Origin: Azospirillum canadense
GTDB lineage: Bacteria; Pseudomonadota; Alphaproteobacteria; Azospirillales; Azospirillaceae
Direction of reading: 5' to 3'
Assembly: GCF_025961225.1 (NCBI RefSeq)
Contig: NZ_JAOQNG010000003.1
Span: 1 to 64,000 of the forward strand
DNA length: 64,000 nt
How positions within the stretch are numbered: the first letter of the stretch is position 1; every line of letters begins with the position of its first letter. Of this stretch, positions 27,537 to 36,509 are shown piece after piece. The position numbers and the translations under genes were made by a program. Below the pieces are notes generated by a model. It saw only the letters and a list, made by a program, of their open reading frames with translations. It was not told where the DNA came from and did no database searches.

Positions 27537-27915
27537 GGGAAGCGCGCTGTCCTACCGGCGGGCGCGGACGTTGCTGGCCGAGTCGCTGCCGTTGGAGACA
27601 GCCCCGGAGGTAGAAACGATCCGCCGGCACACGCTCCAGGTCAGAGCCCGGCTCGAACGGGCGGCGCTTGTCCCGCCAGAGGAGGTAACAACGCTGCTGC
27701 GCGCCCTGGAAACCTACGTTGCCGGAAAGGCCGACCTGATCATCGACTACGCCGCCGCCCAGCACCGGGCGAGCCCATCTCCACGACGACGACCGACAGC
27801 ACGGTCCAGCGTCTGCTGCACCGGCGCATGGGCGCCAGCCAGCCGATGCGCTGGTCTCCGCGGGGCGCTCACCGAATGCGGACGGTGCGCACCGCCGTGA
27901 TGAACGGCACGCTCG
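27537..27915 (+). pseudogene. ISKra4-family transposase relic with internal deletion
   Basis: One frame has YRRARTLLAESLPLETAPEV, then ETIRRHTLQVRARLE, matching the central part of ISKra4 transposases. It continues with LETYVAGKADLIIDYAAAQH. In a shifted frame EPISTTTTDSTVQRLLHRRM and MRWSPRGAHRMRTVRTAVMN follow, which is the C-terminal region of the same family. The part between, which holds the first catalytic aspartates, is missing. The element is dead. Confidence 0.65.
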
Positions 27916-28224
27916 CCTCCGAGCCCGCAAAGGCCAGCGCAGCTCCCACGCTGCCGAACCCTATGCCCGCTGACCTTTTCACCACGCAGCGTGAAGGCTC
28001 CCAGAAGCCCTTCTCGCGCCCGTATCCGCGGCGCCGTCGGACCGCTTGCCGGATGGACGCCTTCCAACCCGGCCGGCACGGCGCACGCAGCCGACGCGGT
28101 TGTGCCCGTGACGTGCCGCGGGCCATGGCCGGCCCACGCCACGCGCGTGACGGTGTCGCGAGGGCATCGTCAAGTTGTTGGGCGGGAGCCGAGGATTGGG
28201 CGAGCTTGACAGCGAACAGGACGG
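27916..28224. other. Spacer without a recognisable gene
   Basis: This 309-bp stretch lies between the ISKra4 relic and the C-terminal part of an IS6 transposase. No homology or structure was recognised. Confidence 0.5.
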
Positions 28225-28454
28225 ATGCGGGCTATGCGGCTTGCTTGATGCCGCAGACGTCGTGTCACGTCTCGACGGCGCGGACCCGCTCGGCGCGGTA
28301 GCCGGTTGCGGGCCTCAGGTGGCGGGGCAGGAGGAAGAGGTTGTTGATCGGATCGTGAGCGGACAGGAAGCGCCGGGCCGACTTGAACCGCTTCATCTGG
28401 CGTTCTCGTCGCCTTGTTGGCTGGTGCGAGTTTTCCGCCCTGTTGTTCCGCCCT

Positions 28455-30245
28455 GTCAAACGACTTCAGGAATGGGTCCTTCCGCGCACTCGGTGCAGCG
28501 GCATGGCTGGAGCGCTGCCGTTCAGGCGGCCTCCAGGACGCGATGACGCAACAGGTCAAACTTCGCGCGGCCGCACATGGACCTTTTGATCGTCTTCAGA
28601 TGGCTGATCCGCCCCTCCACTGGGCCGGTACTCCATGGCGACGACAGGGCTTCCCGGATGGCGGCGAGATCGCGCGCGATTCCATTGGCAAACCCGCCAG
28701 TGCGGTCCCTTTGCTGAGGCCAACCACGGGTCCAGTTTGTCGGCCTGTTGGTGACGCACCATGGCGCTGAACGCGCGCGCCAAACTGATGATCCTGGCGA
28801 GCTCCGTGGATCCGGCGATCAGCGCCTCGACGAACCGCTGCTTGGCGGCGTCGATCGTCTCCGCATCAGCCACCACCAGCCACGCTGCCCGGCGTTTCGA
28901 AGGCATCTTCCACAGCCACGCCGATCGGGCCGCGCTGGATGCGGACGGGTCCGCGGCGCGCAGGCGGCGGACCCACCGCTGAACGGTCCGGAGTTGTCCG
29001 CGAAAGCCTCGCCCCTGAAGCTCCTGCCACAGCCGGGCGGCGTTGTGGCAGCCCTGGTCCCAGCGTTGCTGCAGGTATGCGGCATGGACATCGACCGCGC
29101 TGCCGCGGGACCGCTGGGTCCAGAGCGGCAGTCGGCCGGACTGCACCCAGCCGCGCAGGGTCTTGCGATTGACGCCGAGCGTGCGCGCGATCCGCTTCAT
29201 CGGCCAGCCTTGGCCATGCAACGCCATCGCCTCCGTGAACCGGGCTCGCCGATCGGCATGGCGGTCCGTGGCGGGCAGTTCGGCCTCTACCGCTGGGATG
29301 GGCGCAGGCGTCGTGGACGGCACTGTCACCGCACCGGTGCCGCCGGTCTCGGCAGCCGCTGTGGCTGCCGCGCGCAGCTCTCGGTGATGGCGGTCGAGGA
29401 TCCCGGCCAGGGCGTCGCCGAGATTGCGCAGAAGGTGCCACCGATCGGAAACCTGGACGGCGTTCGGGGCGCCAGTCCGGATGCCGTCGGCGTAAGCGCC
29501 GGCCCGGTCGCGGGCGACGACCTCCACGCCGGGATGCGCCTTCAGCCAAGCGGCCACCGTGTCGGCCTGGCGGTCGGGCAGCAGGTCGATGGGGCGGTTG
29601 CGCTCCAGATCGACGATGATCGTGCCGTAGCGGTGGCCCTTGCGCCACGCCCAATCGTCGATGCCGATGACGCGCGGGGTCGACCCCACCGGCAGAGGAG
29701 CCGCCCGGATCAGGCGCAACAGCGTATCGCCGCTGACCGGCATGGCCAGGCGCGCCGCCAAGCGTGCGCCGGCCTCGCCGCCGGCACTGAGGGCGATGCG
29801 CCGCTGGGCCTCGGCGAGCCGGGCCGTTCGTCGAACCCTCGGCGGCGCCACCGTCGGCAGGCGTTCGGCGAAGATGCGGCGCGGACAATCAGAAGCGGCG
29901 CAACGGAACCGGCGGACCTGAAGGTCGAGTTGGCCGACCCGCCCCTGCCAGGGAAGGTCGCCGAGACGGCGGAGGTAGCGACTGTGAACGTGGTGCGACG
30001 GACGCCGGCACACCGGACAGGCCGCCGTGGCGGCGCGGGCGCGTACGGCGACAAGGACGCGATCGTGTGTGACGGTGACGTGAGCAACGGCCAAGCCGGC
30101 CGGGAGCAAGGACAGCAGCGATTTGGACAAGGAAATCAGAGCACTCAGTAGGGGATGCGGTTCTCCCTATGTGCTCACTGCCGCCCTTCAATGCATTCAC
30201 GCTGCACCGGGTTTGCGGAAGGACCAGTTCGGGATGTCGTTTGAC
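28455..30245 (-). mobile_element. ISL3-family insertion sequence
   Basis: A 1791-bp element with long imperfect inverted ends. Left: GTCAAACGACTTCAGGAATG, then GGTCCTTCCGCGCACTCGGT. Right, read inward: GTCAAACGACATCCCGAACT, then GGTCCTTCCGCAAACCCGGT. The match continues to GCAGCG. The 8 bp outside (tccgccct and accgcatt) agree at 5 positions, so a target duplication is only weakly supported. It sits inside an IS6 transposase. Confidence 0.85.
28522..30130 (-). pseudogene. ISL3-family transposase with C-terminal frameshift
   Basis: It begins MSKSLLSLLPAGLAVAHVTV. The zinc ribbon CPVCRRPSHHVHSRYLRRLG and CAASDCPRRIFAERLPTVAP follow. Catalytic parts include VIGIDDWAWRKGHRYGTIIV and QVSDRWHLLRNLGDAL. 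Near 28700 the frame loses one base. The expected tail (NGIARDLAAIREALSSPWST, then GPVEGRISHLKTIKRSMCGR) runs in the next frame to a stop at 28522-28524. This tail contains the family's C-terminal glutamate region, so a true frameshift would inactivate the enzyme. Read uncorrected, the frame ends at 28556 after 524 codons. Confidence 0.85.
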
Positions 30246-30407
30246 ACCGCATTGTGCTGGCGGTGCTCGACGTTCAGCATGATCTCCTTCTCGGCCGCGC
30301 CGTATGAGCCCAGCTTGTCCGTGATCATGGCGCGAGGAGCCCGGCCCTGCCGCTTCAGCAGCTTGCGCAGCAGGCGTTTGGCGGCCTAATCGGCGCGGCT
30401 TCGTCCG

Positions 30408-30944
30408 GTGCTGGGCATGCCGATCGGCGCCGCCCTCGCTCACGCCGGCGAATCCGAGCGCCGTGACGGGACCTTCGAACGGGCCGATTTCACCTACGAC
30501 CACGAGGCCGATGCCGATGTCTGCCCGGCCGGCAAGGACCTCCGGCCGCGGCAGAAGACCTATCGGACGCCGCGCACGCTCGCCGACACGGACGGCCTGA
30601 TCCACTATCGCGCCAGCACGTTGGACTGCGCACCCTGTCCGCTCAAGCCGCGCTGCTGCCCGAACACCCCCGCCCGCAAGGTGCCGCGCTCCCTCCACGA
30701 AGGGGCCCGCGACCTGGCGCGCGCCCTCGCCGCCACCGACGCCTACGCCACCTCGCGACGCGAGCGGAAGAAGGTCGCGATGCTGCTCGCGATGCTGCTC
30801 GCCCACCTCAAACGCATCCTGCGGCTCGACCGGCTGCGATTGAGGGGGCCGAACGGGGCCCGCGACGAATTCCACCTCGCCGCCGCTCAGAACCTCCGCA
30901 AGCTCGCCAAGCCCATCCCGGTGCCGGAACCCAGGCCGGCATGA
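30408..30944 (+). pseudogene. IS1182-family transposase C-terminal fragment
   Basis: The frame reads FTYDHEADADVCPAGKDLRP, then CAPCPLKPRCCPNTPARKVP, then RSLHEGARDLARALAATDAY, then SRRERKKVAMLLAMLLAHLK and RILRLDRLRLRGPNGA. This is the C-terminal third of IS1182 transposases, with the zinc-binding cysteines and the final catalytic region. The N-terminal two-thirds is absent. A 12-bp tandem duplication (GCGATGCTGCTC twice, about 30777-30800) adds four residues just before AHLKRIL. Confidence 0.8.
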
Positions 30945-31414
30945 GGCGGACCTCCGCCCGCCAGCTCCTCGCGATCGGCACAGCGGCACTCGATCAACAC
31001 CCGACTTTTTCAACGATATCGGCGCAAAGCGGACGATCCGACCACCAGGGAAAGGGCGGCATCCGCCGATAGGAGTGTGGTGAAAGGGGACAGCGGCATT
31101 AGTGCCGGCGGCGTCTTCGCTTGCCTTCGTGCGTGCCTGCAGCAAACGCCAAAGTTCCTTTTAGGCAGGCTCAACTGCGGTTCCTGGTGCAAGAGCCTAC
31201 GCCCGCTTTGCCCAGCCTGTTGGTCTCGCCGCCTTTGGTTTGCGCCATAGGCCAATCCTCCTGGCAAACTCCGACCATTGGTCCGCATAGGCGAGTGTTG
31301 TCTTCGGGTGCCGGGGCACCCTCCAGCGGCCGCGGTACCCGTACGAGGTGAGGTCATGGCTACGACCGAGGAGCCGCTTCAGCAACTGCTGTTCCTTCCC
31401 GCATTCCAGGCGGA
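30945..31414. other. Spacer between the IS1182 fragment and lysR
   Basis: 470 bp. Only short frames without family resemblance were found. No terminator was recognised for the lysR gene that ends at 31415. Confidence 0.5.
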
Positions 31415-32356
31415 CTATGGCGCCGCAAGGCACGCGTCCCATGGTGCCGGCGAGGGAAAAACGTCGTCGAGGAAGGCGAGGAACGCCCGGACGTTCGGGC
31501 TGCCGCGCCGGCTCTCGGGCCAGAGTGCCGTGACGGCGAAGCGATCAACCGCGAAGTCGGCCAGAACAGGCACCAGTTCGCGGCGTTCGACATAAGGGGC
31601 GGCGATGTAGGTGGGCGAGATGCCGATGCCGCCACCGGCGGCCAAGGTTGCCGCCACAGCGTCGCTCACGTCGACCGTGATCCCCGCGTTGGGGATGATT
31701 TCGACGACCCGTTCGCCGATGCGGAAGGGCCAGCGAAGCGCCAGACCGGAACTCTGGTAGCGGAAATTCACGCAGTCGTGGTCCACCAGCTCGTCCGGGT
31801 GCCGCGGCACGCCCCGCCGGGCGAGATAGCCGGGAGACGCGAAGGCGGACAGGCGATGCGGGGCGAGCCGGCGGGATATCAGGCGCGAGTCCGCGAGGTC
31901 GCCGACGCGGATTGCGACGTCGATGCCCTCGTCGATGATGTCGGCGACCCGATCCCCCAGGCGCAGGTCAACCGCCAGCTTGGGGTGACGCTCGCGAAAC
32001 CGGGGGAGCGCCGGCGCCAGAAGATGCACGCCGATGGGCAGAGGGGCCGTCACCTTCAGCGTTCCCGCGGGCTCCGCCCGGGCCGCCATCGCGGCCTGCT
32101 CGATCTCCTCGGCCTGTTGCAGCAGGCGCAACGCGCGCTCGTGCAAATCCCGCCCTTCCGGCGTCAGGGTCAGGGAGCGCGTGGTGCGCGTGAACAGCGA
32201 CAGCCCCAACTGCTGCTCCAGCCTCTGCACGCTCTTGCTGACGGCCGACGGCGACACGGACAAGGCGCGCGCCGCCGCCGTGTAGCTGCCGAGCGACGCC
32301 GAGCGGGCGAAGGCGATGAGGCCGGTCAGCCTCTCCAAACCGATTTGTTCCATCAT
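31415..32356 (-). CDS. LysR-family transcriptional regulator
   Basis: A 313-residue regulator. The N-terminal helix-turn-helix is clear (ASLGSYTAAARALSVSPSAV, then SKSVQRLEQQLGLSLFTRTT). The effector domain contains PLPIGVHLLAPALPRFRERH and GIDVAIRVGDLADSRLISRR, as in the CrgA/AaeR-like group. Two ATGs (32356 and 32353) are adjacent and either could be used. It is divergent from the SDR gene at 32459, with about 100 bp between. LysR proteins usually control such a neighbour, so this one probably regulates the SDR/old-yellow-enzyme operon and itself. The inducer is unknown. Confidence 0.9.
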   Translation of the reverse strand: MMEQIGLERLTGLIAFARSASLGSYTAAARALSVSPSAVSKSVQRLEQQLGLSLFTRTTRSLTLTPEGRDLHERALRLLQQAEEIEQAAMAARAEPAGTLKVTAPLPIGVHLLAPALPRFRERHPKLAVDLRLGDRVADIIDEGIDVAIRVGDLADSRLISRRLAPHRLSAFASPGYLARRGVPRHPDELVDHDCVNFRYQSSGLALRWPFRIGERVVEIIPNAGITVDVSDAVAATLAAGGGIGISPTYIAAPYVERRELVPVLADFAVDRFAVTALWPESRRGSPNVRAFLAFLDDVFPSPAPWDACLAAP

Positions 32357-32458
32357 GGCATCAGTAAAGCGAAAACGAGCCGGATTATCAACAGTGCGCA
32401 GGGCGGGTAGCGTCTCTCCATCGGCGCCGCTGGGGCGCCCATCGCTCAGGAGCCCGCC
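32357..32458. promoter_or_regulatory. Divergent promoter region lysR / SDR operon
   Basis: A 102-bp gap between the two divergent starts. It is relatively AT-rich near 32360-32395 (CAGTAAAGCGAAAACGAGCC, TTATCAACAGTGC), where the promoters and the LysR-binding site should lie. No clear T-N11-A palindrome could be fixed. Confidence 0.55.
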
Positions 32459-33223
32459 ATGCCTCAGACCACTTCCGCTACCCCGTCGGCAACGCCCTTT
32501 GGCCCCGCCACCCTGCACGACCGCACCGTCGTCATCGTTGGCGGCACCTCGGGCATCGGCCTGTCCGCCGCGATCCAGGCGAAGGCGGCCGGCGCCAAGG
32601 TCATCGTCATTGGCGTCGACCGCGACCGCGCCGCCCGGGTGGCGGCGGACCACGGCTTTGCGGGCTGGCGCGCCGCCGACGTGACGAATAGCCAAGCCAT
32701 TGAAGCGGCGCTGGCCGACATTCCCCACGTCGACCATCTCGTGCTGCTGGCCGGGACCTTCGTCGCCGGCAAGATCATGGACGCCGACGTGGATTACCTG
32801 CGCCGGGCGTTCGACGAACGCATCTGGGCGGCGGTCGCCGCGATCCGGGCCTTGGGCGACCGGCTCGCCTCGGATGGCTCCATCACGCTCATTTCCGGCG
32901 CGCTCGCCGACCGGCCGAACGCCTATGGCACCGCCATCCTGGCCGCGGCGTCGGCCGCCATGGAGGCTTTCGCCCGCGGGCTGGCCCTTGAACTGGCGCC
33001 GCGCCGCGTGAACACCCTGTCGCCCGGCACGACCGACACGCCGCTTCTACTGCGGACGCTCGGCAACGGGCGCGACGCCTATGTGGCGTCCGTGACGGAG
33101 AAGCTGCCGCTCCGCCGCCTGGGAACGGCGGAGGAGGTCGGCGCGGCGGTGGTCTTCCTGATGAGCAACGGATTCATGAACGGCGAGACGCTGCACATCG
33201 ACGGCGGCGGGCGCCTGGTCTGA
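32459..33223 (+). CDS. Atypical short-chain dehydrogenase/reductase
   Basis: A 254-residue SDR with the NAD(P) motif GGTSGIG at about 29-35. The C-terminal FLMSNGFMNGETLHIDGGGR is normal for SDRs. The catalytic region is unusual: ISGALADRPNAYGTAILAAA has a tyrosine but no lysine at Y+4 (YGTAI), so the classical YxxxK pair is absent. The protein may have altered or no dehydrogenase activity, like other atypical SDRs. First gene of a plus-strand set with an old yellow enzyme (77 bp gap) and a second SDR, opposite a LysR gene. Confidence 0.85.
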   Translation: MPQTTSATPSATPFGPATLHDRTVVIVGGTSGIGLSAAIQAKAAGAKVIVIGVDRDRAARVAADHGFAGWRAADVTNSQAIEAALADIPHVDHLVLLAGTFVAGKIMDADVDYLRRAFDERIWAAVAAIRALGDRLASDGSITLISGALADRPNAYGTAILAAASAAMEAFARGLALELAPRRVNTLSPGTTDTPLLLRTLGNGRDAYVASVTEKLPLRRLGTAEEVGAAVVFLMSNGFMNGETLHIDGGGRLV

Positions 33224-33300
33224 TCACCGACAGCCGCCGATCCGTCAAGGTGCCGGGCCGGCGGATGCCGGCCTGTGGCCCGCATCGTGAGGAACGATCC

Positions 33301-34401
33301 ATGCCGACCCTGTTCGATCCCATCACGCTTGGCGCCATCCAGGCGCCCAACCGCCTCCTGATGGCCCCGATGACCCGCGCCCGCGGAACGCGGGACCATG
33401 TGCCGACGCCGATGATGGCCAACTACTACGCCCAGCGCGCCTCCGCCGGCCTCATCATCAGCGAGGCTATCGGAATCAGCCAGCAGGGGCTGGGTTGGCC
33501 CTACGCCACCGGGATTTGGTCGGCGGAGCAGATCGCCGGCTGGCGCCGCGTCACCGAGGCGGTGCACGGCGCCGACGGGCGCATCATCGCCCAGCTCTGG
33601 CACATGGGCCGGGTCGTCCATCCGAGCTTCCTCGGCGGCGCCCAGCCGGTGTCGGCCTCCGTCACCACTGCCCCCGGCCACGCTCACACCTACGCCGGCA
33701 AGCAGCCCTACACGGCGGCGTGTACCCTGCGCCGCGATGAGATCCCGGGCCTTCTTGCGGACTTCCAGGCGGCCGCCCGCAACGCGATGGCAGCCGGCTT
33801 CGACGGTGTCCAACTCCACGCCTCCAACGGCTACCTCATCGACCAGTTCCTGCGCGACAGCGCCAACCACCGCGACGACGCGTATGGCGGCCCGATTCCC
33901 AACCGGATCCGCTTTTTGCGCGAGGTGACGCAGGCCGTGGCGGATGCGGTTGGCGCCGATCGGACCGGCGTGCGCCTGTCGCCCAACGGTGAGACGCAGG
34001 GCGTGCGCGACAGCGACCCCTTACCACTGTTCATCGCCGCGGCGGAGGCGCTATCGGCCATCGGGATCGCCCACCTGGAGCTGCGGGAACCGCCGCTCGA
34101 CGGCACCTGCGGCGTCGGCTACCCGCCGCCGCTGGCGCCGTTGATCCGCCCGGCCTTCAAGGGACCGGTACTGCTGAACTCCGATTTCGACGTGGCGCGG
34201 GCTCAGGAGGACCTGGGCGCGGGCACGGGCGACGCCGTGACCTTCGGCCGCCCGTTCATCGCCAACCCCGACTTCCCGCGGCGCATCGCCGAGGGCCTGC
34301 CTCTGGCCGCTGACGACCGCGAGACCTGGTTCACGCAAGGACCCGACGGCTATCTCGACTACCCCTCAGCGGACGGTTCCGCTCGGCGGCAGAGCGCCTG
34401 A
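33301..34401 (+). CDS. Old yellow enzyme family alkene reductase (NemA-like)
   Basis: A 366-residue FMN-dependent ene-reductase. It has the barrel start LFDPITLGAIQAPNRLLMAP and MTRARGT, the active-site pair H/N in VQLHASNGYLIDQFL, the DAYGGPIPNRIRFLREV segment and the C-terminal FMN phosphate region DAVTFGRPFIANPDFPRRI. GAGGAAC precedes ATG 33301. Relatives reduce activated C=C bonds of electrophiles such as N-ethylmaleimide and some nitro compounds. With the two SDRs and LysR it suggests detoxification of reactive carbonyl or quinone compounds; this role is inferred. Confidence 0.92.
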   Translation: MPTLFDPITLGAIQAPNRLLMAPMTRARGTRDHVPTPMMANYYAQRASAGLIISEAIGISQQGLGWPYATGIWSAEQIAGWRRVTEAVHGADGRIIAQLWHMGRVVHPSFLGGAQPVSASVTTAPGHAHTYAGKQPYTAACTLRRDEIPGLLADFQAAARNAMAAGFDGVQLHASNGYLIDQFLRDSANHRDDAYGGPIPNRIRFLREVTQAVADAVGADRTGVRLSPNGETQGVRDSDPLPLFIAAAEALSAIGIAHLELREPPLDGTCGVGYPPPLAPLIRPAFKGPVLLNSDFDVARAQEDLGAGTGDAVTFGRPFIANPDFPRRIAEGLPLAADDRETWFTQGPDGYLDYPSADGSARRQSA

Positions 34402-34427
34402 CCCACCATTCACGAAAGGACAGGACC

Positions 34428-35180
34428 ATGACACAAACGCTTTCGGGCAAGGTTGCCCTCGTCACCGGCGGTTCGCGGGGCACCGGCGCCGCCATCGTCC
34501 GTCGGCTCGCCCGCGACGGTGCGGACATCGTGTTCAGCTACGGCTTGTCGAAGGAGCAGGCCGAGCGGGTGGTGCAGGAACTCGAAGCCCTCGGCCGGCG
34601 CGCCATCGCCATCAAGGCCGACCAAGCGGTCGGCTCGGAGGTCGAATCCCTGGTGAAGGCCGCGTACGGGGCGTTCAACCGGCTCGACATCCTGGTCAAT
34701 TCGGCCGGTGTGTTCGTGACGGGCGTTGCGGGCGATCCCGCCGCCGACCCGGTGGCGTTCGACCGCCAGTTGGCCATCAACGTGAAGGGCGTGGTGAGCG
34801 CCGTCCGGACAGCCATTCCGCTGCTGAGCGACGGTGGCCGCATCGTGTCCATCGGCGCGGCCGGCGCCAGCCATCGCGCGGCCTTTCCCGGGATCGCGGA
34901 CTATGTCGCCTCGAAGGCGGCGGTTGCGGCCTACACCCGCGGATGGGCGCGCGATCTGGGCGCGCGCAGGATCACCGTGAACGTCGTCCAGCCCGGCCCC
35001 ACCAACACGGGCATGGCCCCCCAGGAGGGGCCTGTGGCGGAGATGCTGCGGGGCATGTCGGCGCTTGGCCGATACGGGGAGCCTGAGGAGGTCGCCGCAG
35101 CGGTCGCCTTCCTGGTCGGACCGGAAGCCGGCTACATCACGGGCGCGACGCTCACCGTTGATGGCGGCCTGTCCCTCTGA
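34428..35180 (+). CDS. Classical SDR-family oxidoreductase (FabG-like)
   Basis: A 250-residue SDR with GGSRGTG (about 15-21; the usual I is T), the NSAGV motif, and a full catalytic set with Y and K in IADYVASKAAVAAYTRGWAR. The C-terminus GPEAGYITGATLTVDGGLSL is standard. It lies 26 bp after the old yellow enzyme and is probably co-transcribed. Substrate unknown. Relatives reduce 3-oxo compounds or other ketones with NADPH. Confidence 0.9.
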   Translation: MTQTLSGKVALVTGGSRGTGAAIVRRLARDGADIVFSYGLSKEQAERVVQELEALGRRAIAIKADQAVGSEVESLVKAAYGAFNRLDILVNSAGVFVTGVAGDPAADPVAFDRQLAINVKGVVSAVRTAIPLLSDGGRIVSIGAAGASHRAAFPGIADYVASKAAVAAYTRGWARDLGARRITVNVVQPGPTNTGMAPQEGPVAEMLRGMSALGRYGEPEEVAAAVAFLVGPEAGYITGATLTVDGGLSL

Positions 35181-35680
35181 CGTCAACGGCGCACTCATCC
35201 TAGTGCATCGCCGTTCCTCGCTTCCGCGTGCCGGGTGCACAGTCCTTGGGCTACGGTGTGGCTGGCAATCGTTGGGCGAGGCTCTGTTGGTCACCGCGGC
35301 GCTTCTGCTCGGCAAGGTCGCCCCGGTGCCGATGTGGAAAGGCCACTATACCGCCATGATCGGCATAATGCCTTGGGGTGGCCGATCCATTTTGACGTCC
35401 TCGTAGGCGCTGAATGCCGGCGCCCCGCATCTTGAACGGTACCAACAGCCTGCAGCCTACAGGGACGCCCAACCGCAACAGGCTCCATGATGGTGTATTC
35501 GCACGCTGTCGCCGGATTCCACGCGCACCTTGGCGTCCGCAAACGTCCTGTGATGACGCATGGCGGTGTTGCAGAAGGGGACGGCGGCCTTCGGATCGCC
35601 GTCATTGCTGGCTGGCTCAGATCGGCTTGTTTGCGCGACAGCTCGGGATGCCAGCTCCCGGTCCGATGCTGACCCGGCTG
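35181..35680. other. Spacer with no recognised gene
   Basis: 500 bp between convergent genes (SDR and arsR). Several short frames exist on both strands but none has a recognisable family or a clear ribosome site. It may hold decayed sequence. Confidence 0.5.
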
Positions 35681-36385
35681 TCACTCGTTGAGCTTCACCC
35701 CGAAGGCGCTCCAAAGTGCCATCTTCCCTTTTGGCGTGATGTCCAAGGTCCGGCTCCCGCCAACCCGCCGGACCCAAGCTTGCTCAAAAGCATGGGTGCA
35801 GATGGCTGCACCCAACTGACCGGCGATATGCGGGCGCCGCTCGCTCCAGTCGAGGCAAGGGCGGCAAATCGGACGTGCGATCCTCTGCGGTGAGCGCCCA
35901 GGCAGCGCGATGCCGAGCGTCGCCATCAGGGTCAAGCCATGCTGCGTCACAAGCCCGTTGTCGCCTTCGATCTCCACGGCGCCCATGGCAATGAGCGCGT
36001 CCGAGATGCGGACACCGAGCTGACCGGCAAGATGATCGTAACAAGTCCGTGCCGCCCGCAAGGCCGCGTCGCTTGGGCCAACACGCACGGGCTTCCGCAG
36101 CGGTGTTTCCCCGCCACTGATCCGCATCATGCTCTCAATCAGGGCCGCCACATCGGCACCGGCCAGCCGATGGTATCGGTGGCGCCCCTGCTTTTCACTG
36201 ACGATCAGTTGCGCGCTCACCATCCGCGCCAGATGACCGCTTGCGGTCTGTGGGGTGATCGACGCCGCGTCCGCGAGTTCGCTCGCGGTCAGCGCACGTC
36301 CGTCCATCAGCGCCACGAGCATCGCGGCGCGGGCCGGTTCACCGATGGCGGCAGCCACCTCGGCAATCTGATTGGGTGTGGACAT
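35681..36385 (-). CDS. ArsR-family winged-helix repressor
   Basis: A 234-residue regulator. The winged helix is N-terminal (IGEPARAAMLVALMDGRALT, then ASELADAASITPQTASGHLA). A C-terminal extension of about 130 residues contains a CxxC (RPICRPCLDW) and the conserved ERRPHIAGQLGAAI. GGAGGAGACAGG precedes ATG 36385. It is divergent from the MFS transporter gene (36510), so it probably represses that gene and itself. The cysteines might bind metal or sense thiol stress, but this group often responds to organic ligands. Confidence 0.88.
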   Translation of the reverse strand: MSTPNQIAEVAAAIGEPARAAMLVALMDGRALTASELADAASITPQTASGHLARMVSAQLIVSEKQGRHRYHRLAGADVAALIESMMRISGGETPLRKPVRVGPSDAALRAARTCYDHLAGQLGVRISDALIAMGAVEIEGDNGLVTQHGLTLMATLGIALPGRSPQRIARPICRPCLDWSERRPHIAGQLGAAICTHAFEQAWVRRVGGSRTLDITPKGKMALWSAFGVKLNE

Positions 36386-36509
36386 CCTGTCTCCTCCGGT
36401 CCGCACAGCATAACCCAAGGCGGCCGCATGATCCTTCGGCTCAGACCGAACCATTCACCAGCTCCCTTCGGCCATAAGCAGGGCGACCCTTCCTGGAGAG
36501 CCGCGAACC

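Larger units (their letters stand above)
28225..30389 (-). pseudogene. IS6-family transposase split by ISL3
   Basis: The upstream part (30389 down to 30246) reads AAKRLLRKLLKRQGRAPRAM, then ITDKLGSYGAAEKEIMLNVE and HRQHNAV. The downstream part (28454 down to about 28225) reads GRNNRAENSHQPTRRRERQM, then KRFKSARRFLSAHDPINNLF. Together these are the second catalytic D and the E (RAENSH) regions and the C-terminus of one IS6 transposase. The 5' half is missing upstream of 30389, where an IS1182 fragment begins. A TGA at about 28265 replaces a likely tryptophan codon near the end. Confidence 0.8.

Noticed and set aside
28748..30151. 467-codon plus-strand frame
   Set aside because: It is antisense to the ISL3 transposase, which has clear zinc-ribbon and catalytic motifs.
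31197..31442. 81-codon minus-strand frame after lysR
   Set aside because: It begins inside the lysR 3' end, has no ribosome site and no family resemblance. It was not annotated.
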